Shown piece after piece: positions 11,343-18,777 of a stretch of 32,526 nucleotides of DNA. The stretch is from Nocardia otitidiscaviarum NBRC 14405 (GTDB taxonomy: Bacteria > Actinomycetota > Actinomycetes > Mycobacteriales > Mycobacteriaceae), in contig NZ_BAGD01000117.1 of the NCBI RefSeq assembly GCF_000308635.1, forward strand, positions 1 through 32,526, given 5' to 3'. The notes beneath the pieces are model-generated. The model searched no databases. It worked only from the letters and a program-made list of their open reading frames with translations, and was not told the DNA's origin. The translations under genes were made by a program, and so were the position numbers. Each line of letters begins with the position of its first letter. Position 1 is the stretch's first letter.

Positions 11343-12205
11343 CCGGCCACCCGCACCGTCGTGGTCGTGCCCCAAATCGCCAGGGACAGGAAGAAATCGA
11401 GAATGTTCACCAGCACGATCGCCGCGCGCACCGCACGTCCGACGGCCACGCCCACACCCGCCGGACCGCCGGTGGCGTTGAAGCCGTAATAGCAGTGCAC
11501 CAGGATGATGACGAAGGCGAATACCAATACTTTGAGGAACGAATAGAGCACGTCCTCGGGTGGTAGGAACAAACTGAAATAGTGGTCGTAGGAGCCGCTG
11601 CTCTGCCCGTTGAAATAGATGCTGATCGACCGCGACGCCAGATAGGTGCCCAGCAGGCCGACGATATAGAGCGGAATGACGGCCAGGAATCCCGCGATCA
11701 CCCGGGTGGTCACCAGGAACGGCACGCCCGGCACCGCCATCACCTCGAGCGCGTCGATCTCCTCGGAGATGCGCATGGCGCCCAATTGCGCGGTGAATCC
11801 ACAGCCCACCGTCGCCGAGAGGGCCAGCGCCGCGACCAGCGGCGCGAGTTCACGGGTGTTGATGTAGCCGGTCAGGAAGCCGGTGAGCACGCCGGAACCG
11901 AGGGCGTCGAGCGCCTTGAAGCCCTGTAGACCCACCACCACGCCGACCGACGCCGACATGAACACGATCACGCCGATGGTGCCGCCGATCACCGCGAGCG
12001 CGCCCGATCCGAAGGTCACCTCGGCCAGCAGCCGCATGACCTCCTTGCGGTAGTGCACGGCCGTGCGCGGAATCCAGGCGATGGCGCGGGTGTAGAACGA
12101 CATTTGATCGCCCGCGCGGTCGATGACGTTCACCGGCGATTTGAGCACGCCGACCACCCGGCGCGCCGACCGACCGAGGGGTGTGGTGCGCTGCGCGACG
12201 ACCAT
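11339..12205 (-). CDS. yrbEB: ABC transporter permease YrbEB (MlaE family)
   Basis: A 288-residue MlaE/YrbE-type permease with about five membrane helices. The signature helix EEIDALEVMAVPGVPFLVTTR contacts the ATPase in this family. It pairs with the upstream YrbEA to form the inner-membrane channel energised by MceG and coupled to the MceA-F tube. It starts 3 bp after yrbEA and overlaps mceA by 4 bp. The N-terminus (TPLGRSARRVVGVLKSPVNV) is basic and cytoplasmic. Confidence 0.94.
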   Translation of the reverse strand: MVVAQRTTPLGRSARRVVGVLKSPVNVIDRAGDQMSFYTRAIAWIPRTAVHYRKEVMRLLAEVTFGSGALAVIGGTIGVIVFMSASVGVVVGLQGFKALDALGSGVLTGFLTGYINTRELAPLVAALALSATVGCGFTAQLGAMRISEEIDALEVMAVPGVPFLVTTRVIAGFLAVIPLYIVGLLGTYLASRSISIYFNGQSSGSYDHYFSLFLPPEDVLYSFLKVLVFAFVIILVHCYYGFNATGGPAGVGVAVGRAVRAAIVLVNILDFFLSLAIWGTTTTVRVAG

Positions 12206-12208
12206 GGA

Positions 12209-13003
12209 TCACGCGCCCTTGGCGGGGACGACCTGAAGATAGATCAGGGTGAGGATCAGGTTCAGGAAGAAGAGGACCAGGAATGTGATCACCACGGATT
12301 GATTCACCGCGTCACCGACTCCTTTCGGACCCCCTTTTGGATGCAACCCCTTGTACGAGGCGATGACCGCCGCGACCAGACCGAAAATGGCCGCCTTGAT
12401 CTCGCCGATCCACAGGTCCGGCAGCTGCGCCAGCGCGGAGAACGACGCCAGATACGCGCCCGGCGTACCGCCCTGCAACCCCACGTTGAAGAAGTAGCCG
12501 CCGGCGATGCCGACCACCGAGACCAGGCCGTTGAGCAGCAGCGCCACCAGCATCATGCCCAGCACCCGCGGCACCACCAGGCGCTGCACCGGATCGATGC
12601 CGAGCACCTCCATGGCGTCGATCTCCTCGCGGATGGTGCGCGAGCCGAGATCGGCGGCCACGGCCGACCCGGCGGCACCGGCGATGATCAGTGCGGTCAC
12701 CACCGGAGCCGCTTGCTGGACGGTTGCGAGCACACTGGTCGCGCCGGTGAACGACTCCGCGCCGAGCTGCTTGATGAGCGAGCCGGTCTGCAGGGCGACC
12801 ACCGCGCCGAACGGGATTGCTACCAGCGCGGCCGGGAGGATCGAGACGCTCGCGATGAACCACGACTGCTCGATGAACTCCCGCCACTGGAACGGCCGAC
12901 GGAAAGTCTTGCGCGCCACGTCGAGCAGCAGCGCGAAAATGTTGCCGGCTTGGGCAAGTCCCGACTCGACCGGTGTGCGCAGCCGTGTCAGGGATCGATT
13001 CAC
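12209..13003 (-). CDS. yrbEA: ABC transporter permease YrbEA (MlaE family)
   Basis: A 264-residue MlaE-family permease with GTG start and several membrane helices. The family signature EEIDAMEVLGIDPVQRLVVPR lies near the middle. It is the first permease of the Mce transporter, lies 10 bp after the ATPase stop, and precedes yrbEB. No strong ribosome site is visible before the GTG, so translation may depend on coupling to mceG. Length and helix pattern match the family. Confidence 0.94.
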   Translation of the reverse strand: MNRSLTRLRTPVESGLAQAGNIFALLLDVARKTFRRPFQWREFIEQSWFIASVSILPAALVAIPFGAVVALQTGSLIKQLGAESFTGATSVLATVQQAAPVVTALIIAGAAGSAVAADLGSRTIREEIDAMEVLGIDPVQRLVVPRVLGMMLVALLLNGLVSVVGIAGGYFFNVGLQGGTPGAYLASFSALAQLPDLWIGEIKAAIFGLVAAVIASYKGLHPKGGPKGVGDAVNQSVVITFLVLFFLNLILTLIYLQVVPAKGA

Positions 13004-13013
13004 GGGCCGTATG

Positions 13014-14078
13014 TTACCCGTTAGTCAGGTCGTGTCCAGCCGTGGTGTCGAACGCGCCCTGGTACGCGGGAATGACCTGCGTGTCGCCGTTTTCGTCGAG
13101 TGATTCCTGAATGGCGACCTGAGCGGCGTGCGGCAGCGTGTGCATGATCTGGCGCACCCGCTCGCGACGGCGGTGCACCGCCTGACGCACCGGCATGCCC
13201 GGGGTCGCCCGCATTTGCGGAATGATGCCCTCGACCTCTTCGGCGCCACCGGCGTGGTGACCGGCGTCGAACATGGCCTGCTCGCGCGCCATCTGGGCCT
13301 CGTCCTTCTCCTCGGACATGCCGATGGGGCCGTTCATGCGGCCGTTGAGGAACTGCTTGACCACCGGCTCCTCCGAGGTGAGCAGCACCTCGCGGGGGCC
13401 GAACATGACCAGTTGCCGGCGGAACAGCATGCCGATGTTGTCGGGCACCGAACGGGCGAGGTTGATGTTGTGGGTCACGATCAGGATCGTGGCGTCGATC
13501 TGCGAGTTGATGTCGATCAGCAGCTGCGACAGATAGGTGGTGCGGACCGGGTCCAGACCGGAGTCGGGCTCGTCGACGAGGATGATCTGCGGATCCAGCA
13601 CCAGCGCGCGGGCCAACCCGGCGCGCTTGCGCATACCGCCGGAGATCTCACCCGGGAGCTTGCCCTCCGCGCCGAGCAGACCGGTCAGCTCCAGCTTCTC
13701 CATGACGATCTTCTTGATGTCCGACTCGGACTTCTTGGTGTGCTCCCGCAGCGGGAAGGCCACATTGTCGAAGAGGTTCATCGAGCCGAACAGCGCACCG
13801 TCCTGGAACAGCACGCCGAAGAGCTTGCGGATCTCGTAAAGTTCCTTGTTGGAGCAGGTGGTGATGTCGGTGCCGTCGATGTAGATGGACCCGCGCTCCG
13901 GGCGCAGCAGACCGATCAGTGACTTCAGGAAGACGGATTTACCGGTACCGGAAGGGCCGAGCAGAGCGCTGACTTCCCCCGGCGGCAGGGTCAGGGTGAC
14001 ATCCTGCCAAATACGCTGCGAACCGAACGACTTGGTGATGCCTTCGGTCCTGACCTCGACGCCCACGCCAACCTCCAC
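13014..14078 (-). CDS. mceG: Mce transporter ATPase MceG/Mkl
   Basis: An ABC ATPase of 354 residues closely resembling mycobacterial Mkl (Rv0655). It has Walker A GPSGTGKS (41-48), Q-loop FQDG (91-94), signature ISGGM (145-149), Walker B IILVDE (165-170) and H-loop His203. A C-terminal extension of about 100 residues carries GPIGMSEEKDEAQMAREQA, as in Mkl. It powers Mce lipid import and may serve other mce systems in the cell, as the single mycobacterial MceG does. The start at GTG 14078 could instead be GTG 14066, which has a better Shine-Dalgarno (GGAGG) and aligns with the Mkl segment MGVSIEV. Here it is the first gene of a complete mce operon rather than an orphan. Confidence 0.95.
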   Translation of the reverse strand: MEVGVGVEVRTEGITKSFGSQRIWQDVTLTLPPGEVSALLGPSGTGKSVFLKSLIGLLRPERGSIYIDGTDITTCSNKELYEIRKLFGVLFQDGALFGSMNLFDNVAFPLREHTKKSESDIKKIVMEKLELTGLLGAEGKLPGEISGGMRKRAGLARALVLDPQIILVDEPDSGLDPVRTTYLSQLLIDINSQIDATILIVTHNINLARSVPDNIGMLFRRQLVMFGPREVLLTSEEPVVKQFLNGRMNGPIGMSEEKDEAQMAREQAMFDAGHHAGGAEEVEGIIPQMRATPGMPVRQAVHRRRERVRQIMHTLPHAAQVAIQESLDENGDTQVIPAYQGAFDTTAGHDLTNG

Positions 14079-14151
14079 AATTCTCCGACGAGCGCACTAC
14101 TGCGGCAGACCACGGGTTACTTCGCGCGGTGTGGCGCATCACAGTAGGTCC

Positions 14152-14173
14152 GGTCACTGTATCGCATGTGACC
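14152..14173. promoter_or_regulatory. Inverted repeat, candidate operator upstream of mceG
   Basis: GGTCAC and GTGACC are separated by 10 bp, about 75-95 bp upstream of the mceG start. A second overlapping inverted repeat (ACAGT-10-ACTGT, 14141-14160) shares the same stretch. Dyads of this kind bind TetR- or GntR-type regulators, which control several mce operons. No such regulator gene is in the window. Confidence 0.35.
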
Positions 14174-14217
14174 CGTCCCGGACACCGGGACCTGACTCAC
14201 GAGTAGAAACAACTGTT

Positions 14218-14234
14218 CGTGATCGTCGATCACG
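14218..14234. promoter_or_regulatory. 8-bp perfect dyad with 1-bp spacer
   Basis: CGTGATCG-T-CGATCACG is a perfect palindrome in the mceG upstream region. A further half site (CACGATCAC) follows at about 14236-14244. It is too compact to be a terminator and is better explained as a protein-binding site. No regulator can be assigned. Confidence 0.35.
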
Positions 14235-14281
14235 GCACGATCACAATGGTGAGCCGACATCGGATACCGGTATCGGAAATA

Positions 14282-14314
14282 CGAAAAGGGCGGCCCCGTG
14301 ACGGGGCCGCCCTT
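14282..14314 (-). terminator. Strong intrinsic terminator after rplL
   Basis: A perfect 13-bp stem (14286-14298 with 14302-14314, AAGGGCGGCCCCG arm) with a 3-nt loop lies about 20 bp after the rplL stop. On the minus strand it is followed by TTTTCG. It separates rplJL from the downstream mce operon. Confidence 0.9.
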
Positions 14315-14333
14315 CGCGGCGTGTGCCGTGAAA

Positions 14334-14720
14334 TTACTTCACGGAAACCTTGGCGCCGGCCTCTTCCAGCTTGGCCTTGGCGGCCTCGGCGGCGTCCTTG
14401 GCGACCTTCTCCAGGATCGGCTTCGGGGCACCCTCGACCAGGTCCTTGGCTTCCTTCAGGCCCAGGCCGGAGACGATCTCGCGGACCACCTTGATGACCT
14501 GGATCTTCTTGTCGCCGGCACCCTCGAGGATGACGTCGAACTCGTCCTGCTCCTCGGCGGCCTCGGCGCCACCGGCGGCCGGGGCACCGCCGACAGCGGC
14601 GACGGCGACCGGAGCGGCAGCGGTGACCTCGAACTTCTCCTCGAACGCCTTCAGGAACTCCGAGAGCTCCAGCAGGGTCATGTTGCCGATTTCCTCGAGC
14701 AGCTGCTCAACGTTGGCCAT
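14334..14720 (-). CDS. rplL: 50S ribosomal protein L7/L12
   Basis: The 128-residue stalk protein that recruits translational GTPases to the ribosome. The N-terminal dimerisation domain (LLEEIGNMTLLELSEFLKAF) is followed by an Ala/Gly-rich hinge (about 33-55). The C-terminal domain (about 60-128) has EFDVILEGAGDKKIQVIKVV and GLGLKEAKDLVEGAPK. ATG 14720 is preceded by GAAAGGAAACACA. It lies 72 bp after rplJ in the same transcript and ends at a strong terminator. Confidence 0.98.
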   Translation of the reverse strand: MANVEQLLEEIGNMTLLELSEFLKAFEEKFEVTAAAPVAVAAVGGAPAAGGAEAAEEQDEFDVILEGAGDKKIQVIKVVREIVSGLGLKEAKDLVEGAPKPILEKVAKDAAEAAKAKLEEAGAKVSVK

Positions 14721-14792
14721 TGTGTTTCCTTTCGGTGGTGATCATCGCCGCGCGGCGGCGACGACATGCTCGGTGGTTGTGAGGTGCAGCCG

Positions 14793-15323
14793 TCAGGCCG
14801 CTTCGCCCTCGTTGCGCTTCTTCTCTTCCAGCGCAGCGACCAGGCGGGCGGTCTTCGAGGCCGGGGCGGCGAACAGCCCGGCGGCCTTGTAGAGGTTGCC
14901 CTTCATGGCGCCGGCCAGCTTGGCCAGCAGGACCTCGCGGGACTCCAGGTCGGCGATCTTCTCGACCTCGGACACGGACAGCGCGGCGCCGTCCATGTAG
15001 CCGCCCTTGATGACCAGCTGCTTGTTGTCCTTGGCGAACTGCTTCAGGGCCTTCGCGGCGTCGACCGGCTCACCGGAAATGAAGGTGATCGCGGTCGGAC
15101 CGACGAACAAGTCATCCAGGCCAGTGACGCCCGCCTCGGCGGCGGCCAGCTTGACCAGGGTGTTCTTGGCGACGGAGTAGGTAGCGTTCGCACCCAGCGC
15201 ACGACGCAGCTCGGTGATCTTGCCGACCGACAGGCCACGGTACTCCGTGACAACGGCGGCCGTGGATCCCTTGAACTGCTCCGCGATCTCCGCGACCGCG
15301 GTGACCTTCTCGGGCTTGGCCAT
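14793..15323 (-). CDS. rplJ: 50S ribosomal protein L10
   Basis: L10 anchors L7/L12 dimers to the ribosome. It has 176 residues from ATG 15323 (MAKPEKVTAVAEIAEQF), which follows a GAGGAGG ribosome site. An upstream in-frame ATG at 15392 lies inside the structured leader and is rejected. Core blocks EYRGLSVGKITELRRAL and KNTLVKLAA are present, and the C-terminal helix that binds L7/L12 is Ala/Lys-rich. Expression is likely autoregulated through the leader (see the leader and attenuator entries). Confidence 0.97.
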   Translation of the reverse strand: MAKPEKVTAVAEIAEQFKGSTAAVVTEYRGLSVGKITELRRALGANATYSVAKNTLVKLAAAEAGVTGLDDLFVGPTAITFISGEPVDAAKALKQFAKDNKQLVIKGGYMDGAALSVSEVEKIADLESREVLLAKLAGAMKGNLYKAAGLFAAPASKTARLVAALEEKKRNEGEAA

Positions 15324-15586
15324 ACTTCGCCTCCTCTCTGGATGGTCGGTTCTCGATGAACTACCGACGTCCGGTGGGAGGCCCGGAGACAAAGCAAACG
15401 CCCCGGACGCAGAGTGGTCCCGGGGCGTACAAGAAACATGTGGCGAGGTGATTCGCGATGTTTCCCAACCTCGGCTCTCCCTGCGTGGGCCGCCGGCAAT
15501 ATCGCCGGACCTTCGACTGCCTGACGGCAGCGACCAACGGTCTTCGGTAGAACGATTGGGGTGGACATCGAACGCGTCGATGACCG
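15324..15586 (-). ncRNA. L10 leader (autoregulatory rplJL 5' UTR)
   Basis: Between a promoter-like element (15593-15622) and rplJ lies a leader of about 260 nt with no gene. It is rich in hairpins, including one with arms CGAGGT/ACCTCG (about 15444-15473) and a terminator-like hairpin (15398-15428). In many bacteria L10, or the L10-L7/L12 complex, binds such a leader to repress rplJL. Assignment to that class rests on position and structure, as I could not run a covariance search. Confidence 0.6.
15398..15428 (-). terminator. Attenuator-like hairpin in the rplJ leader
   Basis: A 9-bp stem (ACGCCCCGG on one arm, CCGGGGCGT on the other) closes a 13-nt loop. On the minus strand it is followed by TTGCTTTGT, about 75 nt before the rplJ start. 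Its place inside the leader suggests regulated premature termination rather than an operon end. Confidence 0.55.
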
Positions 15587-15592
15587 TGGATC

Positions 15593-15622
15593 AGAATAGC
15601 CGAAGGGCCACCCATCCGCCAA
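15593..15622 (-). promoter_or_regulatory. Candidate rplJL promoter
   Basis: The minus strand has TTGGCG (15622-15617), an 18-nt spacer and TATTCT (15598-15593). It lies between the rplA terminator and the rplJ leader, where a promoter is needed. The -10 is a good match and the -35 a moderate one. Confidence 0.5.
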
Positions 15623-15672
15623 AACGGGGTCGGTGACCACCCCGTGCGCGAACCCGACGGGTGCGCAAAGCA

Positions 15673-15704
15673 AAGAGCCGGTGCGGAATTCCGCACCGGC
15701 TCTT
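15673..15704 (-). terminator. Intrinsic terminator after rplA (perfect 32-bp palindrome)
   Basis: A perfect palindrome with 16-nt arms (AAGAGCCGGTGCGGAA and its complement) lies about 33 bp after the rplA stop. On the minus strand it is followed by TGCTTTGCG. The arms contain a central EcoRI-type GAATTC. It ends the rplKA transcript before the rplJL promoter. Confidence 0.85.
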
Positions 15705-15736
15705 CAGGTTTCGCGTGTGCTACGCGACCGGGAGGA

Positions 15737-16450
15737 TTACGCGTCCTCGTCGGTCAGGTTGCGGGTGCGGTTCGGATCCACCGGGATGCCCGGTCCGGTG
15801 TTGGTCGAAATCGTCACCTTCTTGACGTAGCGGCCCTTCGCGGTGGAGGGCTTCACACGCAGGATCTCCTCGAGGGCGGCGCCATAGTTCTCGACCAGCT
15901 TGGTGTCGTCGAAGGACGCCTTGCCGATCACGAAGTGCAGGTTGGCCTGCTTGTCGACGCGGAAGTTGATCTTGCCGCCCTTGATGTCGTTGACGGCCTT
16001 GGTCACGTCGGGGGTGACGGTGCCGGTCTTCGGGTTCGGCATCAGGCCGCGGGGGCCCAGCACGCGCGCGATCCGGCCGACCTTGGCCATCTGATCCGGG
16101 GTGGCGATGGCGGCGTCGAAATCCAGCCAGCCGCCCTGGATGCGCTCGATCAGGTCCTCGGCGCCGACGGCGTCCGCACCGGCGGCCTCGGCCTCGGCGG
16201 CCTTGTCGCCGACCGCGAACACGATGACGCGGGCGGTCTTACCGGTGCCGTGCGGCAGGTTGACGGTGCCGCGGACCATCTGGTCGGCCTTGCGGGGATC
16301 GACGCCCAGACGGACGGCGACCTCGACGGTCGCGTCGGTCTTCTTGGTGGCGGTCTCCTTCGCCAGGCGGGTGGCCGCCAGCGGGGAGTACAGCTGCGAG
16401 CGGTCGACCTTGGCGGCCGCCTCGAGGTAAGCCTTGCTTCGTTTTGCCAT
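15737..16450 (-). CDS. rplA: 50S ribosomal protein L1
   Basis: The 237-residue L1 of the ribosomal stalk near the E site, also an RNA-binding repressor of its own operon in many bacteria. It starts MAKRSKAYLEAAAKVDR. Family blocks include GTGKTARVIVFAVGDKA, PRGLMPNPKTGTVT and GKINFRVDKQANLHF. It lies 144 bp downstream of rplK, and a nested inverted repeat in that gap could be a binding site. A strong terminator follows. Confidence 0.98.
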   Translation of the reverse strand: MAKRSKAYLEAAAKVDRSQLYSPLAATRLAKETATKKTDATVEVAVRLGVDPRKADQMVRGTVNLPHGTGKTARVIVFAVGDKAAEAEAAGADAVGAEDLIERIQGGWLDFDAAIATPDQMAKVGRIARVLGPRGLMPNPKTGTVTPDVTKAVNDIKGGKINFRVDKQANLHFVIGKASFDDTKLVENYGAALEEILRVKPSTAKGRYVKKVTISTNTGPGIPVDPNRTRNLTDEDA

Positions 16451-16523
16451 GATTGTCTGTCCTTGTCTCAGTCAGAAGTGGTGCGGGACTGGCCGTCCCT
16501 CCCACGGGAGCCTGTATCCAACT

Positions 16524-16588
16524 GCGGCATTCGCGGGGTCCTACGTGGTTACGCAGGCTGCCGCCTCCGGACCCTGAGCGCATGCCGC
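16524..16588 (-). other. Nested inverted repeat between rplK and rplA
   Basis: GCGGCAT (minus strand, 16588-16582) pairs with ATGCCGC (16530-16524). Inside it GGGTCC (16574-16569) pairs with GGACCC (16541-16536). No T-run follows, so it is not a simple terminator. As an mRNA structure ahead of rplA it could be a processing or L1-binding site. The function is unproven. Confidence 0.4.
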
Positions 16589-16594
16589 GAAGGC

Positions 16595-17029
16595 TCACTC
16601 CGCGATGGTGATTCCCATCGAGCGGGCGGTGCCAGCGATGATCTTCGCCGCGGCGTCGATGTCGTTGGCGTTCAGGTCTTCCTGCTTGGTCTTGGCGATC
16701 TCACGGATCTGGTCCATGGTGACCTGGGCGACCTTGTTGCGGTGCGGCTCGGCCGAACCCTTCTGCACACCGGCGGCCTTGAGCAGCAGCTTGGCGGCGG
16801 GCGGGGTCTTCAGCTTGAAGTCGAACGAGCGGTCTTCGTAGACCGTGATCTCGACCGGGATGACGTTGCCGCGCTGCGACTCGGTCGCGGCGTTGTACGC
16901 CTTGCAGAACTCCATGATGTTGACGCCGTGCTGACCCAGCGCCGGACCGACCGGCGGAGCCGGGTTGGCCTGGCCGGCCTGGATCTGGAGCTTGATGAGC
17001 CCAGCGACCTTCTTCTTCTTCGGGGGCAT
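16595..17029 (-). CDS. rplK: 50S ribosomal protein L11
   Basis: The 144-residue L11 of the GTPase-associated centre, which binds 23S rRNA and is the thiostrepton-site protein. ATG 17029 (MPPKKKKVAGLIKLQ) follows an AAGGAAG ribosome site. A 34-codon longer frame is rejected because it runs through a leader hairpin. Blocks NPAPPVGPALGQHGVNIMEF and SFDFKLKTPPAAKLLLKAAG are diagnostic. It is the first gene of the rplKA unit, after the nusG terminator. Confidence 0.98.
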   Translation of the reverse strand: MPPKKKKVAGLIKLQIQAGQANPAPPVGPALGQHGVNIMEFCKAYNAATESQRGNVIPVEITVYEDRSFDFKLKTPPAAKLLLKAAGVQKGSAEPHRNKVAQVTMDQIREIAKTKQEDLNANDIDAAAKIIAGTARSMGITIAE

Positions 17030-17050
17030 CTTTCTTCCTTGGGTAGGTTC

Positions 17051-17068
17051 CTTACGGATTCCCGTAAG
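17051..17068 (-). other. Small hairpin in the rplK 5' UTR
   Basis: CTTACGG and CCGTAAG arms (7 bp, 4-nt loop) lie 22 nt before the rplK start and just upstream of the ribosome site. This position could affect rplK translation or mRNA stability. Confidence 0.4.
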
Positions 17069-17111
17069 CCTTATCCGGGACTGTGCCCCGACCCGAACTC
17101 GGAGAAAGTCA

Positions 17112-17139
17112 AGTATCGGACCGAGGCACAACCCGTCAA
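17112..17139 (-). promoter_or_regulatory. Candidate rplKA promoter
   Basis: The minus strand has TTGACG (17139-17134), a 16-nt spacer and GATACT (17117-17112). It lies right after the nusG terminator and about 85 bp before rplK, which fits a dedicated rplKA promoter. Confidence 0.45.
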
Positions 17140-17154
17140 GTCTATGCGAACGCG

Positions 17155-17193
17155 AAAAAGGCGGTGACGCCGGGGCGAACCCGGGCCACCGCC
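17155..17193 (-). terminator. Intrinsic terminator after nusG
   Basis: The minus strand GGCGGTG (17193-17187) pairs with CACCGCC (17166-17160), closing a GC-rich inner stem with a TTCG loop. Five Ts follow (17159-17155). It starts about 10 bp after the nusG stop. Confidence 0.85.
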
Positions 17194-17202
17194 TCCACGC
17201 GC

Positions 17203-17973
17203 TTAAATCTTGGCGACCTGGGTGAAGGCCAGTTCGACCGGAGTCTCGCGGCCGAAGATCGAGACCAGCACCTTGAGCTTCTGCTGCTCGGCATTGACCT
17301 CGGAGATGCTGGCCGGCAGCGTCGCGAACGGGCCGTCCATGACGGTGACCGACTCGCCGACCTCGAAATCGACCTCGATGACCGGCTTGGCGGGCGCGGC
17401 CTCGCCACCGGCGGCGGGGGACGCGGCGGCAGCGGCGGCGGCCGGGGCGGCCTTCTTCTGCTGCGCGGCCGGGACCAGGAACTTCACCACGTCGTTGATC
17501 GACAGCGGGGACGGCCGCGAGGTCGCGCCCACGAATCCGGTGACGCCGGGGGTATTGCGCACCGCACCCCAGGACTCGTCGTTCAGATCCATGCGGACCA
17601 GGATGTAGCCCGGCAGCACCTTGCGGTTGACGTTCTTCTTCTGGCCGTTCTTGATCTCGGTGACCTCTTCGGTCGGAACCTCGACCTGGAAGATGTAGTC
17701 CTCGAGACCGAGGTTCTGGATGCGGGTCTCGAGATTGGCCTTCACCTTGTTCTCGTATCCCGCGTAGGAGTGGACGACATACCAGTCGCCGGGGGCGCGG
17801 CGCAGCGCTGCCTTCATCTCCGCGACCGGGTCGGCGGGCTCGGCGTCTACGGGCGCGGCGGGCTCAGCTTCCGCGGTCGGCTCAGCGGCCGCGGATTCCT
17901 CGACGCTCTCGGTGGCGTCCACCGTGTCGTCGACCGGGAATTCGTCGGTTGTGCCGTTCTCCGGGGTGCTCAC
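17203..17973 (-). CDS. nusG: Transcription termination/antitermination protein NusG
   Basis: NusG binds RNA polymerase and links transcription to Rho and to ribosomes. The chosen GTG at 17973 gives 256 residues (VSTPENGTTDEFPVDD). An ATG at 18006 adds 11 residues but has little ribosome site; the choice is not certain. The acidic Ala/Glu/Pro-rich N-terminal extension (about 55 residues) is typical of actinobacteria. The NGN domain has GDWYVVHSYAGYENKVKANL and NRKVLPGYILVRMDL. The KOW domain has VGESVTVMDGPFATLPASI. Between the domains lies an Ala-rich linker (KKAAPAAAAAAASPAAGGEA). It lies downstream of secE, as in most bacteria, and ends at a strong terminator. Confidence 0.96.
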   Translation of the reverse strand: MSTPENGTTDEFPVDDTVDATESVEESAAAEPTAEAEPAAPVDAEPADPVAEMKAALRRAPGDWYVVHSYAGYENKVKANLETRIQNLGLEDYIFQVEVPTEEVTEIKNGQKKNVNRKVLPGYILVRMDLNDESWGAVRNTPGVTGFVGATSRPSPLSINDVVKFLVPAAQQKKAAPAAAAAAASPAAGGEAAPAKPVIEVDFEVGESVTVMDGPFATLPASISEVNAEQQKLKVLVSIFGRETPVELAFTQVAKI

Positions 17974-18104
17974 TGGGCACTCGCTTTCCTGTGTCGTCAC
18001 GTACATCCTGTGCGCGCCGGGTTTCTTACCCGGCGGATGGCTCCGCCCTCTCGGACATTCGGCCGAACCACCTGTCCGCGACGGTACCTGGCGTCGGCGG
18101 TCAG

Positions 18105-18488
18105 CTAGCCGAACAGCCAGTCGACACCCTTCACGAACGCCACATCCAATCCGGCGATGAACGCGACCATGAAGACCACGAACACCAGGACCACGCTCGT
18201 ATAGGTGATCATCTGCTTGCGGTTCGGCCAGATGACCTTGCGCAGTTCCGAGATGACCTCTTTGAGGAACTTCACCAGGCGCTTGAACGGATTGCCCGAA
18301 CGACCCGTGTCGGCCTTCGCCTTCTTGGACGGCCGGTCGATGGTCGCGACCGGACCCGTCGAGGTCTTCGTCAGCGACGGCGTCGAGGCCGCGGTGCGTC
18401 GCCGGGTGGAACGCTTACCGCTCGGGCGAGCCACCGCGGTGTCTTCGCCGTCCTCGGCAGCGCCGTGGCGATCATCCCGCTCGCTCAC
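18105..18488 (-). CDS. secE: Preprotein translocase subunit SecE
   Basis: The single-pass SecE of the SecYEG channel, 127 residues from GTG 18488, preceded by AGAGGA. A long basic N-terminus (about 65 residues) precedes the conserved amphipathic segment FLKEVISELRKVIWPNRKQM. One membrane helix follows at about 93-117. The N-terminal extension is common in actinobacteria. It lies between trpT and nusG, the standard order. Confidence 0.96.
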   Translation of the reverse strand: MSERDDRHGAAEDGEDTAVARPSGKRSTRRRTAASTPSLTKTSTGPVATIDRPSKKAKADTGRSGNPFKRLVKFLKEVISELRKVIWPNRKQMITYTSVVLVFVVFMVAFIAGLDVAFVKGVDWLFG

Positions 18489-18519
18489 GTCGATCCTCTC
18501 TCGTCGCTGGCATTCAGGG

Positions 18520-18592
<73 letters not shown>

Positions 18593-18710
18593 TCGGCTGA
18601 ACAGAGTTGTCGGTCGTCCAGCCACCGTTTCATATTCAGTTGTACCCGGGACTCACACAACACGCGCGCCGCTCCTCCGAGCAGCGCGCAGCGGCTGGTG
18701 ACCCCAGAGT

Positions 18711-18736
18711 CCCGAGTGTACGGGAATCCACTCGGG
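18711..18736 (-). other. Inverted repeat after hadAB
   Basis: CCCGAGTG and CACTCGGG arms (8 bp, 10-nt loop) lie about 40 bp after the hadAB stop. There is no T-run, so it is a weak terminator candidate or a processing structure ahead of tRNA-Trp. Confidence 0.35.
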
Positions 18737-18777
18737 AATCGCCAATCGGGTATGTGGCCCGGTGTCGTATGCCTCGA

